Of a stretch of DNA of 64,000 nt, positions 24,135-35,430 are shown piece by piece. Each line of letters starts with the position of its first letter. Position 1 is the first letter of the stretch. Made by a program: the position numbers and the translations under genes. The notes beneath the pieces were generated by a model. It saw only the letters and a list, made by a program, of their open reading frames with translations. It was not told the origin of the DNA and made no database searches. Source of the stretch: Gonocerus acuteangulatus (Eukaryota; Arthropoda; Insecta; Hemiptera; Coreidae); the NCBI GenBank assembly GCA_946811695.1, contig OX328123.1:48130009-48194008 (forward strand), given 5' to 3'.

Positions 24135-26150
24135 ATAAAAGTAGGAATCAATATTTTAATAAAGAAAATAAATAATAAATCAAATACCTCGCCTGTTGAG
24201 AACCGACCATTTAAACCTAGAAAACGAATCTTCCTTCTACCTTTTTAGTGCGTTTTATTTTTTACAACTGCCTTCGCAATCCCCTTTGATTGAAACTTAC
24301 TAGCTTTTATCCTATCCTTACCTTAACAAAAACGGTGATACAAACAGCATGGATGTACATCTACTTTTTGTATTAAAAACAGAAAAATTGAATAATGGTC
24401 AATGTAATCTCATTATCAATAAATATTACTGTACAAACAACACTCAACTTACAGATAATTGTATAACTAGCATATTATAAGGAAATACTCAAGAAAGATG
24501 TATGTCTTATAAGATCAATAAACTTAATTTTATGTTTAAACTCACATTATATAAATTAGTTTCGTAAAATTATCCTATCAAAATTCATATCTCAATATAA
24601 TATATGTATGTAATCACTACATGTAATATGCCAAATAAGAAAATGGCACATGTGTTCAAAATAAATGCACTCTTCATAGGGATACTATCAGGAGAAAAAA
24701 AATTAATAAACTTACATCAATTAACCAATGTGATCATATCATTAATCAATACTTAACATATAATGTAATTACTATTAGAGTATTAACACGTTGGTTTCGG
24801 TAAGGGACATATATGTCCCGTACTGATGTACGGCGGACAAAATAACCCAACTCCCTTAAAAAATAATGTACATTTAACCATATTTGTAATAACTAATAGG
24901 TACTCTACCTATTAGTAATAACTAAATGAATCTACAAACACGTTAAACCTTATATCTATCTAGAGAGAGAAACTGTTCACATTGAAGACCTTGTAAACTC
25001 AGCAGTCCACTTTATCGTCTCCTTTGGCTAGCTTCATTGTCGAAATATCCAGATGAAACCTCGAAGACGATTCAGTTGATCACAATCTAATATTATACAA
25101 ATTGATCACCACAATGTGCTGTTTCTCTCCTAAAAATAAGCATGCTCAGAGAAAGGACACATCTGAAGATGAAGATTTACCTGAAGCGGAGGTCATGCAG
25201 CCCCAGCTTTACTCCACCCCATGCAATATCTGCGCTTATTTTCGTGAGGAGTGAAACACTTAGGGAAAGAGGAATTGCATCCGCATCCGGCTTCTTAGAG
25301 GTTAAGGACTCCCTAATCCACGAAGTCATTCTATTGGCCTCAAGCTATCAGGACTCACCGTTCCCGCGAACAAAGTATTAGTGTTTATTTGCTTGTAATA
25401 CCTGTAATATTTACAGGTATTATAAAATAAACTTTAAAACTTTTTAAAAAGTCCTACTCGCAGGAACTGCGTCATCTTAGCGCGTTTCCTTTGTTATCCT
25501 TAGTGACATTGGAAAGGAATAGAGATAGTTATTAGTTGTTTTCATCTTTCATGAAAAATGTAAACCTTTTTTGAATAAAACCTTTTAGGTGTCACAAGGC
25601 ACCGGAAACTGACAGTCGAAAACTTAAACAGAAGGCAAAATTAGTCAATCCGCCTTCTCCCTCATTCTTATATAAAATGCCAAATTCCTATATAAGGCTC
25701 TATAAGTCAATACAAAACTACAACACTTATTACAATGGTAAATGCATTAAGAAAAAAACATCCAATTAAAAATTGAGGTAAATAAAGAAAATAAAAGTTC
25801 TAAAGAACGAAATCATCAGCAGTACAGTAGTAGAATATGTTCAGACGGCATCTTCGAATTCCTCTCGGAATTGGCCTTTTCTTGTTAGTGCTGACAATGA
25901 TCTGAAATTGGAGATCCAGAATAACTTGACTATAGTAGAGCCGTTGAGTCCTGCTACCGGGATTACCCCCACCATAGACTCAAGGAGGGGAAGGCCTACC
26001 CCCTCCCTCCAACCCAGTCTCCTACATTCTTATTCTGTTTTCTCGCAAAGAAGCTGGATTATTTACAGGAGGAAAAACATCCTTGTAATTTATTCTTCAC
26101 TAATTAAATTTAAATAGAAGAAAATAAAAAACAGGAAATTTTTAATGGAT
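24135..26150. other. AT-rich stretch, no gene supported
   Basis: Apart from the reversed repeat terminus at 25447-25490 and a 16-bp palindrome GGGACATATATGTCCC near 24803, nothing is recognised. Open frames at 25142 and 25908 lack domains and splice context. Confidence 0.4.
25447..25490. repeat. GC-rich repeat terminus, reverse orientation
   Basis: GTCCTACTCGCAGGAACTGC, then GTCATCTTAGCGCGTTTCC, the reverse complement of the ends at 19447 and 23298. Confidence 0.8.
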
Positions 26151-26209
26151 CGTCACTGCCAGATGTTTATTTTAATGCCAAATCAGAGAATGCAATTTAG
26201 AAGAAATGG

Positions 26210-26880
26210 TATTTCTGCATGAGACATGGATAAATGCTAGGAACAAGGTTAGCAAATCCTGGACAGATGACTCACTTCAGGCTTCCTGAAAACTACTGGG
26301 AAGGGTTGGCGGTTTTTCATGGCCCATGCAGGTAGCGCGAACAGTTTCATACCTAACAGTATGTTATTATTCAGATAAAAAAATTACGGGATTATATACG
26401 GGGTGGAGAAAAGTTGATAATCAGCAACGGCTAACTCTCAATAATATTAATTGGTCCCCCAATCTGTTGAAGCCCGAATTATTGAGCATTGTACAAGATA
26501 ACAGGCCCAGAATCTGCTCCTGAACAGGCCCCTTTTCTGCTGGCTAGCAGAAAAGGACACCAAGTCATCAGACTTCCTCCATGTCATTGCCAGCTCAATC
26601 CAATTGAACTGATTTCGGCACAAATAAACGGGAATGTTGCCAAGGAAAATACGGCCTTTAACATCACCGATGTAGAGCGACTGCCAAGAGTACATAAGTA
26701 CTAAGTATAAGTAAGGCATACATAGGAAGCAATTGAAGAAGCTTGGTGGAAAGAAGCACTGCATGAAGAGAATATAGAACAAATGATTCGAAGTTCCTCT
26801 TCGACGAATTTAGTACATCTGATTCAAAAGATGAATGGGACAATTTGGATTATGGTAGAAGTACCGCTCCGTCTCCTGAT
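26210..26880 (+). pseudogene. IS630/Tc1-superfamily DDE transposase relic
   Basis: Plus-strand pieces match an insect DDE endonuclease (DDE_3 type). HETWINARNKVSKSWTDDSL, covering the second acidic block, lies near 26218. HQVIRLPPCHCQLNPIEL, with the LNPIE glutamate block, lies at about 26560-26615. NITDVERL and a C-terminal AIEEAWWKEALHEENIEQM follow to about 26790. The pieces are in different frames and the first catalytic block was not found, so the copy is inactive. No terminal repeats identified. Confidence 0.75.
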
Positions 26881-27126
26881 AATTCAGGAGATATGGGTTG
26901 CTTTCCCCTCCCAGGCGATGACCAAAATTAAAAAAAAACAGGTTAGAATAACTAACTAAATAAAAATAATTGTTTTAATACATTTTTTACCTTAATTTGA
27001 ATTAGTTATTTAATCAATAGAGAAGTAAATGAAATAAATATTAAACAAAACTAGGACAGTGAAGAGTGTACTAAAAGAGAGCGGGAACACTTCCCCTCCG
27101 TCAGGGACGCAGGGTGGGGAGGCCTG

Positions 27127-28346
27127 GATGACGTAGTTCCCACCACCACCCGTGGCCACGACTCGGTAACCTCTGTGAACTTGGCACCCCACTTTCGAAA
27201 AAAAATATGACAATAGACTCAAAAAATTGCAAATCGTTTGTAGTTATTTGTAGTGAAAAACATTTCGTTTGTAGTTGCCCCGTTTTTGAGAACCGGGGGG
27301 TCAAAAAATACCCCGCACCCGACTTACACCGATTGGAACCAAACCATTTTTATTCGACGTAAAATCGTTTGTAGTGAAAGAATTTTCGTTTGTAGTTGCA
27401 TAGAAAAAAAGTTACAGCCGCTTTCTGAATTTTCAAAATGGCGACTTTTTTAGTTTTAGGGGTGCGTGTTTTCTTATGGTCTCAATACATTCTAAATCGT
27501 TTGTAGTGGCCTAGAAAAAAAGTTACAGCCGCTTTCTGAATGTCCAAAATGGCGACTTTTTTAGTTTTAGGGGTGCGTGTTTTCTTATGGTCTCAATACA
27601 TTCTAAATCGTTTTTAGTTGATAGTTGTGAAAGAATTTTCGTTTGTAGTTGCCTAGAAAAAAAGTTACAGCCGCTTTCTGAATTTTCAAAAAGGCGACTT
27701 CTTTAGTTTTAGGGGTGCGTGTTTTCTTATGGTCTCAATACATTCTATAACTTATATATTTCTATAACTTTTTTTCTAGGCAACTACAAACGAAAATTCT
27801 TTCACAACTATCAACTACAAACGATTTAGAATGTATTGAGACCATAAGAAAACACGCACCCATAAAACTAAAAAAGTCGCCATTTTGAAAATTCAGAAAG
27901 CGGCCGTAACTTTTTTTCCAGACAACTACAAACGAAAATTCTTTAATAACTATCAACTACAAACGATTTAGAATGTATTGAGACCATAAGAAAACACGCA
28001 CCCCTAAAACTAAAAAAGTCGTCATTTTGAAAATTCAGAAATCGGCTGTATCTTTTTTTCTAGGCAACTACAAACGAAAATTCTTTCACTACAAACAACT
28101 GCAAACGATTTTACGTCGAATAAAAATGGTTTGGTTCCAATCGGTTGAAGTCGGGTGCGGGGTATTTTTTGACACCCCGGTTCTCAAAAACGGGCCAACT
28201 ACAAACAAAATTTTTGTCACTACAAATAACTACAAACGATTTGCAATTTTTTGAGTTTATTGTCATATTTTTTTTCGAAAGTGGGGTGCCAAGTTCACAG
28301 AGGTCACAGAGTCGTGGCCACGGGTGGTGGTGGGAACTACGTCATC
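27127..28346. mobile_element. Foldback element, ~600-bp arms, 9-bp duplication
   Basis: The outer ends GATGACGTAGTTCCCACCAC and their reverse complement close two arms of about 600 bp that meet near 27760. Each arm holds diverged tandem units of roughly 110-120 bp starting CGTTTGTAGTTG and containing AAAAAGTTACAGCCGCTTTC and TTTAGGGGTGCGTGTTTTC. Flanks GGAGGCCTG (27118-27126) and GGTGGCCTG (28347-28355) match at 8 of 9 positions. Long terminal repeats with a 9-bp duplication are the hallmark of Mutator-like elements. No transposase is encoded, so it would be non-autonomous. Confidence 0.8.
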
Positions 28347-28680
28347 GGTGGCCTGACATTAGTCATTAAAAATTAATAAAATATTTCTCTCTGTCTGTTT
28401 TATTTTGTTATGGCACATCACTTTTATGGCCCTTAGGGCCCCTTTTCTGTGTTTAAATGCACAGTGGGAATCAATTACAACTCTTCCCATTCTTATCAAA
28501 CCGGAAAGTATCTTATCTGAAGAGGCTTATGATGTCAAATAATAATAATCATAAGAACAGCTGTAAGAAAACAGTTAAAATCAAGGTACTCGTACATGGG
28601 CACGGAATAACAACAATACAATTACACATCATCACAATACATTAATCGGATGCTCTGGAATTATTTCCCTCAACTAGAGA

Positions 28681-31600
28681 ATGTCGAAGACATTATGGAG
28701 AAACGGACCAGCAGAAGAAGCTGTCAGTCCCGATACTGCTCATGTGCTCAATCAAATAGGAGATATTATGGACGATTTTGTCACCCAATCAAATACATTC
28801 AGAGGTAGCAAAAGCCAGTAGTAAAAACTCATTTATTATCATTATTATGTTTTAGCCATCGCTCAACCGTGGTTGTCCAACCAATCGTCTTCAAGTCCCT
28901 CAATAGCGATTGACAATGTCATCATTTAGGTAGGTGCGAGCTATGCAATACCTCAGGTGGTTTACCATCCATTGTAAAATATTTTGGATATTTTGTTTCA
29001 GAGAATCGCCTATTTATTAGTGAACTTAATGTTGCAATGGGAGTTTACCTGATTGTGGCTACCTTCAGAAGTGCCATTTTCTCGCTAGTTTAGAGCGAAA
29101 CATAAGAACGAAAATTAGTTTTCATTGAAATCAATATATCCGTTTTCCTCATATTTCCACCACTTTCTAATTCAATATGGGTACCTTCATTCATTTTCTA
29201 TTCTCTATTTATTTATTTAAATTTTAACGTCCATTTATTATTAACTACGAATTTTAGGACGGGTTATCTATAGGTTACCACCCTTTTCTAGCCAGGATAG
29301 GAGTGATGCCTTTTCTTTTTTCGAAAGAAAAGCCACCGCCCCTAGTGGGAATCGAACCCACGACCTTTGGCACGGAGTGTTAAGAGCTCACGCCATAACC
29401 CTCACGGCTACCGGGTCTCCTCTATTCTCTAAATAAATAATCTTCAATTTCCGTTGAGCTGAAATATCAAACTGTTTGCGAACAATTTATCGGAGAAGAT
29501 TCAAGACAACACAGTAATAATAAAAATATTTCCAGCGAAGAAGCCTTGTGATGAGTTTCTATTTTGTCAAATAATTATTTAATGCATACAACCATGTGTA
29601 GTATTCTATTTATAAAATTTTGTAAATTGCAGGTAACAATGGCCTGCTTGATGCTGCTATCAATCACTGGGAAGCCAACGGAAGAGAGCTGACACCTACC
29701 TTGAACACTATTTCTGCTCAAGAGATCTTGGAAACGTTTTTCTCTTTTCAATCTGATAACATACAAGTAATGGCGTTAGCTCTTTTTTTTTCTTAGCATA
29801 CTACCAGCCCTATCCTGGCTAGAAAAGAGTGGTAACCCCTAGATAATCTGCCCTAAAATTCTGTCTAAATTATAAATGTACGTTAAAATTTAAATTACCA
29901 TACTTATTATTATTCTCATTTGAATAATGTCCAACTCTTTGGGTATTTATGTATTACTTTTGATATTGTTATTCAGACTTTGTGGGACTGGTTATCTGCA
30001 GGTTTTATAGCCAGGATACATGTGATGCCTTTCCTTTTCTCGAAAGAAAGGTTTCTACCGTGATGGGGTTCGAACCTACTAACCTAGGCAAGGAGGGTTT
30101 ACTAGAATTCTTAAATCAAATAGTACACTAACTCAGCGATGGATGCATTCGTTACATAGGAAAAATATTCACAATGATATAACCCGAGACGGTCTTTCTT
30201 TTTAAAGACTTGGGGAATATTGGCAGTGAAAGGTTAAACATCCAAGAGCAAACCAATCAACAGTTTATTGGCGACAGATCGGTGCAAGAGGTTCAAGTAT
30301 TAATCAGCCACTGGACGCTGATTTTAAACTCAGTTAACCCTTTTTATTTTAACGCCCTTTTCATGCCCATCCCATATTAATGTGTCTCGGTTTAACTCTC
30401 CAAAAATATGGCAAGCCTATCTGACGGGGACAGGCAGAAAAGAAACGCAATTAAAACTCTATGAGGGACAGTTAATTTCTAGTAATTCAAGGTCTGCCAT
30501 CATAGTTGAAATTAACCTCAATTAGAAAGAAAACTATGAGATAGATAATGTAAGGTAACAGCTGTTCTTTATCGTCCTAGCAACGCAGGCTGCCTAGGCT
30601 TGCCTTCTCTAACCAACTCAAACTTTAAACCCCCCTAAAAATACTTAAAAATACGAATATCAAAAAATCCTTTCTTAGCGAGCGCCTACGTTATATAGGG
30701 AGTGTCCATGCAAAATTTCAAAATTTTCTGTCGAGCGGTTTGGGCTGGGCGTTGATAGATGAGTGAGTGGTATTTGACAAATATATAGCAGATACTGGTA
30801 ATAGGACTATATTTGACAATCTTGAACGTGCTATAGCAGGTTAAAATATATATTCATCACGTACGGGTGTATGCAAAATCTTAATAAATAAATTTGATTT
30901 TTCAGACATTTGTTTATTTGGTAAAACTGAAGGAGAGCGTCCTCTTACGATTTTCTTCAAAGTTTGCACTATAACATATTTTGATGCACTAAACACGAAT
31001 CCGTTGGGAAAAAAAACCCGCTCTCAACTAGGAAAGAAGTTATTAAGCACTAAAGTTCACTGTTATGGAGGTTATAAAAGACGGGGTAAACAGGTTATAT
31101 GTAAACACGCGCATGCGCAATAGTCCTTAATGACGAAGTGTAATTGAAATGTAGACTCACCTGTGGTAGCTGACTTGGTCGTAAACTGTCGCTTTTGGGC
31201 ATACGTGCTATGCGTTTCCGCTCGCTCAAGAAAACATCAAAACCCCTAGTCAATCCAACTGGCAGAAATGAAAAGAATTCTATGCCCAAAAGTCGTCCAA
31301 GGCATTCTTCTAATCCTCCTAGACATCTTCAGACGCGATGTTCGGTGGATATAAGTCCACCGAACATTCAAAACTCAAAACTTTGTTTTGTATTAAAAAT
31401 TTGAGTAATTCTTCTCGATTGTGGATAAGAATTATGAAGTCGTGTAACTTCATTTTTAACTTGCTACAAAAAACTGTAATGACGCTAACAATAAAAACCT
31501 AATTACAGCTTAGAGGGAATTAGAGAAGCTTAGAAGGAACAAATCATAAAGGCATTAGCTAATTATTAAGGGATTTCTGTGATATAATACTTTTCAGGAG

Positions 31601-31819
31601 CGAAACAAGAAATTTTAAGAATGTTACATTATTTAAAAAAATGTTTCTGAATAAATAAGTGTTGGTAAATTTTAATAATTGATAGTTAATTTCAATTACA
31701 CTTCTTCATTAAGGACTATTGCGCATGCGCGAGTTTACAAGTACGTTGTTTATGCGATCGTTTGTAACCTTCATAACAGTGAACTTTTTTTTTTTTAACT
31801 TCTTTCCTAGTGAGAGCGG

Positions 31820-31862
<43 letters not shown>

Positions 31863-32298
31863 CAACGGATTCGTGTTTAGTGCATCAAAATACGTTATAG
31901 TGCAAACTTTGAAGAAAATCGTAGCTGAGGACGCTCTCCTTCAGATTTACCGTTTATTTATATTGTTGTAGGTTTTTATTAATCTGGAAGGAGCATTACC
32001 AGAAGATGTCGAGGTGAAAGTGTTGCCAGAAGAAGGTGGATTCGACCTAAGCGTGCGTCACCGCGAGGCTCGCTCCTCGAAGGACAAGCGTCAATACGCA
32101 CATCGTCAAGTTCTCCGATCTTACAGGATCACGAGGCCCTTGTCTTGGGAGAAGATGGAGTATGTCGTTAGACCCGATGGAATACTCCATATGATCGTCC
32201 CGGGACCGTTGCTCTCATGTCAGCCTTTACCATTCCAGAATATAGTCTCCAGTCATGGAAGGTGCAGTCCGTGTTCCGTCAAACCTGACTTGTACTGA
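28681..32298 (+). CDS. Small heat-shock (alpha-crystallin) protein, 194 aa
   Basis: Three exons: 28681-28804, 29633-29766 and 31972-32298 (stop TGA at 32296). Introns are GT/AG with phases 1 and 0, giving one 194-residue frame. The N-terminal ~75 residues (MSKTLWRNGPAEEAV...) are variable, as in sHSPs. The alpha-crystallin domain runs from about 82 to 165: DNIQVFINLEG, PEDVEVKV, a basic RQVLRSYR strand and the conserved VRPDGILHMIVPGPLL, equivalent to the family's DGVLxIxxP. sHSPs are ATP-independent holdase chaperones that form oligomers. A C-terminal I-x-I/V motif is not evident. An AATAAA lies at 32442-32447. Intron 2 contains SINEs and a 1-kb inverted-repeat element ending 20 bp before the exon 3 acceptor. 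No convincing heat-shock element was found upstream. Confidence 0.86.
29216..29420 (-). repeat. tRNA-derived SINE, near full length
   Basis: Read on the minus strand: a tRNA-like head with A-box region GTAGCCGTGAGGGTTATGG and B box GTGGGTTCGATTCCCAC, a CTTTTCTTTCGAAAAAAGAA segment, TATCCTGGCTAGAAAAGGGT, the central domain GGTAACCTATAGATAACCCG and the 3' end ACGTTAAAATTTAAATAAAT. It is the best reference copy in the window, in intron 1 of the heat-shock gene. Confidence 0.9.
29798..29897 (+). repeat. tRNA-SINE fragment (central domain and 3' end)
   Basis: CCTATCCTGGCTAGAAAAGA, then GGTAACCCCTAGATAATCTG, then ACGTTAAAATTTAAAT. Head missing. Confidence 0.8.
29980..30110 (-). repeat. tRNA-SINE fragment (head and central domain)
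   Basis: Carries a reversed B box (GGGGTTCGAACCTAC), a CTTTTCTCGAAAGAAAGG segment, ATAGCCAGGATACA and the edge of the central domain (GGTTATCTGCAGGTT), in the same order as 29216-29420. Confidence 0.75.
30551..30720 (-). repeat. Dispersed repeat, partner of 19760-19935
   Basis: GGTAACAGCTGTTC, GCTGCCTAGGC, TTAAACCCCCCTAAAAATAC and ATAGGGAGTGTCCATGC mirror the 19.8-kb copy in reverse complement. The adjoining CGAGCGGTTTGGGCTGGGCG extends this copy further. Confidence 0.75.
30920..31951. mobile_element. 1.03-kb inverted-repeat element, 8-bp duplication
   Basis: Ends GGTAAAACTGAAGGAGAGCG and its near-perfect reverse complement begin arms of about 230 bp (30920-31150 and 31700-31951). The perfect 8-bp repeat GTTTATTT flanks them (30912-30919 and 31952-31959). 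The middle carries a 12-bp-stem hairpin (ATGTTCGGTGGA/TCCACCGAACAT, about 31339-31368). The right arm has a T-run of about 48 where the left arm has 8 A, an asymmetric expansion. Located in intron 2 of the heat-shock gene, ending 20 bp before the acceptor AG. Confidence 0.9.
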
Positions 32299-32724
32299 GT
32301 CGGAGCTTCGACAGAAAAAGAAGTTCATGATTTGGAGTTGTACCATTTCATATTCAGATGAATGTACTGCGGTTGTTTTATCACCTACGAACTTCGAAAA
32401 TTAACCTGAAACTGAAATTAAATCAGAGCAATACAAACATAAATAAAAACATTAACAGAAATAGTCAAATGTCTCACACACATGATAGTGTTTATAATAC
32501 TTTATCTGTCAAACAATGTTGCAACATGTGGTTGGTTACTTGAATGTTCAAATTGGACCGTGGCCTAATATTATTTTATTTTAACTTCAAATTATAAAAT
32601 TATAATACACAACTGTAATCGTGCTTAAAATCCTTAGATTACATGATTTTTGCGACTCATCTAAATAAAAGATGCCAGTCGAATTTTGAATTAAATTTTA
32701 ATTTCGTAGAATTCCAGCTAAAAC

Positions 32725-32986
32725 CAAGGGCGGCTCTGGACAAAAATTCTGGGGGGGGGGCAAATTTAGTGTGGGCTTACCGCCGTGCCGGAAAATCAAA
32801 TTTTTATAACGAGGCACCTGGAAATCATTAAGGACGTATTTGATAAACTAAGAGCATACATAATTAGAACTTATTACTATTAATTTGCATAACAAATTTA
32901 TTTTTCTAACTTAACCGAAAAATATTGTGAATTTTCACTTTGGGGGCTAAGCCCCCCCCCCAAGTCCCTTCCTTTAGCCGCCACTG
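32725..32986. mobile_element. hAT-like MITE, 262 bp
   Basis: Ends CAAGGGCGGCT and (reverse complement of the right end) CAGTGGCGGCT enclose G- and C-runs and AT-rich filler. Flanks GCTAAAAC (32717-32724) and GCTAAAAT (32987-32994) match at 7 of 8. The CAGTG-type end and 8-bp duplication are typical of hAT elements. Confidence 0.85.
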
Positions 32987-32994
32987 GCTAAAAT

Positions 32995-34329
32995 TCAAAC
33001 AAAAAACAATGTTAATTATAAAAGATAAGTAATAATAATAATTTGGAATATAATTTTGTTTGAGAAAATTGCTAGTAAAAGAAATTATTTCGATTTTTTG
33101 TTTAAATTTTATAGTGACCCAATCTTCTTCAATCCAATATTTTTCAGGCGAAAGGTCAATAAAAAAGAATTAACAAAGTCAATTGATTTTATTTGTTCTA
33201 CATGTTTCACACTTTAGGTACCTCTTCAGGATCCAAAAAACTGGATAAAGGAAAATTACAGCCTAATTGTATTAAGACCAACCTTCCCTTACAATGGCCA
33301 CCTCCAATATGAGGTAACTATTACCTACCTATACGTCAATCAGCTGTGTAAAATCGATAGATTCCAAAAATCGATCGTCCATAAGAAGTTAAGTCCATTA
33401 TATTAAAATATTTTTTTTTAGATTTTGTCAACGGATGAAAATTAATTAAATTTTGTTTAGCAAATTAAAAAATATACTATTTAAATACAGTAAACTTCCT
33501 TTATTCGGTGACGAGGTTGTTGGGGTGGGGATTTCGCGAATTTCAAGTTTGGCCTTGACACTCCTGCCTTGCCGGATTATGGAGCGTGCCGGAATAGAGG
33601 ATGCCGGATCAGAGGAAGTTTACTGTATTTGTTATCAGTTTTTTCCTGTTTTTTTTTTTATAATGTGAATGTTTTCCTTTATTTTTCGCTTCGTCAAGTT
33701 TCTTTCCTTTTCTATAATTTCTATACTTGAGAAGTCGAATAGGTGCTTATTACGTCTGTCATGCTCATTACAGAAAATATTTTTAGAGTGTCTAAATGGT
33801 TAGACTTGTTCTTTTTATAATTATGCAAAAGTTGAATTCCTTGGCTTATTTTATTAATATTGTTAAATTCGTCAAGGAGAAATACTCTTTGTGTTCTTAG
33901 TACATTGTAATTAAGATAAATGGATCCATTCATTTCTTGATAGCTATTAATTAATGTAATTGGTGCTGCTTGATTTCCAGACAATCTAATTAATAGGTTT
34001 TCGATTTTAATGTCCAGAGATCAGTTAGTTTTCTGACTGCAATACAGAAGGTGTTAAAAGATTGTTTGTAAGTTCCTATGAATACAGATTAGATCGGCGC
34101 GTTTGTTCATTTCTCCCTTGAATTTAGTTTTTTTGGATTGTCGGGAAAGTTCGTAAGATTTTGAAATAGAGTTTTGTCATAATTCATTCAACTTATACTG
34201 AATACAAAGGCTATTTTTATCTATAAATCTTTAATTCAAGGATTAAGGTATATGTACAAAAGTAGCCTTTGCCACTGGGTAGTGCCAAAGAAAAAGGAGA
34301 GAAGAAAGCAATGTTTACAGGGCTTTAGT
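32995..34329. other. Intergenic stretch with one retroelement-end-like segment
   Basis: Near 33180-33310 the reverse strand reads ATCCTGAAGAGGTACC, then TGTGAAACATGTAG and AAATAAAATCAATTG. A similar arrangement lies at 57880-58040 (CCTGAAGAGGCGTCAGG, then GTGAAACCGGTAGGGAAATT). This resembles the termini of Penelope-like elements and other LINEs. No gene assigned otherwise. Confidence 0.45.
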
Positions 34330-34337
34330 GAGAATTT

Positions 34338-35055
34338 GGTACTTACGTAGTTACACCGATCTCGAGAACCGGCTCCCGTTCAGGCTCACGCCCAGTGATC
34401 CGGTTCATGAAATGACAGGTTATTATGAGGTTATCTCCATTAAAAGAGCGGAAAAGAGAACTACTAGCATTTCTATTGGTTGATCTGTTGAGCAATTTCA
34501 TTGGTTGTTCTCTTTTCCGCTCTAGTCTTCATTGTTTTGTGTGGCTTACTCTTAAATTCTTATCGTTTAAAATTTATTGTTTCAGTGAGTTGTGAGTGTT
34601 GTTTGTTTTTAGAGTCAATTTGTGTCCTTGGCGCTGTTCTCTCCACGGTCAAAATGAGTCTTTGAAATTTACCAACAACCGTAAAAGATGCAATTGCATT
34701 TTTCAGCAACGCAATATTTTACACCAAGAAATGTGTAACTTCAGTTTCGATATAACCTTGAGTGAACGTACCGACCGGAAACGCATAGCAATTATTAAAT
34801 TAACATAATTGCTAATGCTATACAATCTAGGAAATTAAAAGGACTTATGTTAATGGCAGAATTGCTATGTGTTTCCGCTCGCTCAAGGATATATCGAAAC
34901 TCTAGTCAACCCAACTCGTTGATAATATTAATGCATGGTCTTGGTGCCATAAGTGGTCTGAATAACAGGTCGCCATATTACCTGATCTGGATCACTGACA
35001 GGGAGCCTGAACGGGAGCCAGTTCTCGAGATCGGTGCAACTAGTACCTAAGTACC
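34338..35055. mobile_element. 718-bp inverted-repeat element, 8-bp duplication
   Basis: The left end GGTACTTACGTAGTTACACC continues through TCTCGAGAACCGGCTCCCGT. The right end is the reverse complement with a few mismatches (AACGGGAGCC, ...CTAAGTACC). Arms are about 70 bp. The perfect 8-bp repeat GAGAATTT flanks it (34330-34337, 35056-35063). The interior has a second inverted pair (AGAGCGGAAAAGAGAAC/GTTCTCTTTTCCGCTCT at about 34445-34522) and shares TTCCGCTCGCTCAAG with the 30920-31951 element. Confidence 0.9.
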
Positions 35056-35430
35056 GAGAATTTTTTTGAAGCAAAATTTTGGGGCCTTTATAGTTGTTAC
35101 TTACACAGGTAATGGTAGGCACCACAGTTCAACCTTAATTTTTACTTGGACACCTATCGCCTATTGAATTGAAAACTTGATACCAGCATCGGCAGGCTGT
35201 CTGAACTTTTTATCTGGGACAAAATAAACGCTAGATAAACATGCTAACCAACCGGACGAGCTGGCACGTTGTTCGTTGCCCTTGTGGCTCATGTATCCCA
35301 GCCTATTTTCATACCTGCCGGAAGGAAGGATGTGCTTTCTATCAATTACACGCCGCCAGTAAAGCAGGACTGAGAAGCAGCTTCCCAAAAACGAAAGCTC
35401 AGATTTATCAAGTCCTGGTGAAACAGACAG

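Noticed and set aside
24787..24960. piggyBac-like end TTAACACGTTGG
   Set aside because: No matching inverted end; the later CACGTTAAA lies in the wrong orientation.
28640..28680. Heat-shock element upstream of the sHSP gene (GGAATTATTTCC)
   Set aside because: Spacing between GAA and TTC is four bases, not two, and it sits within 20 bases of the start codon.
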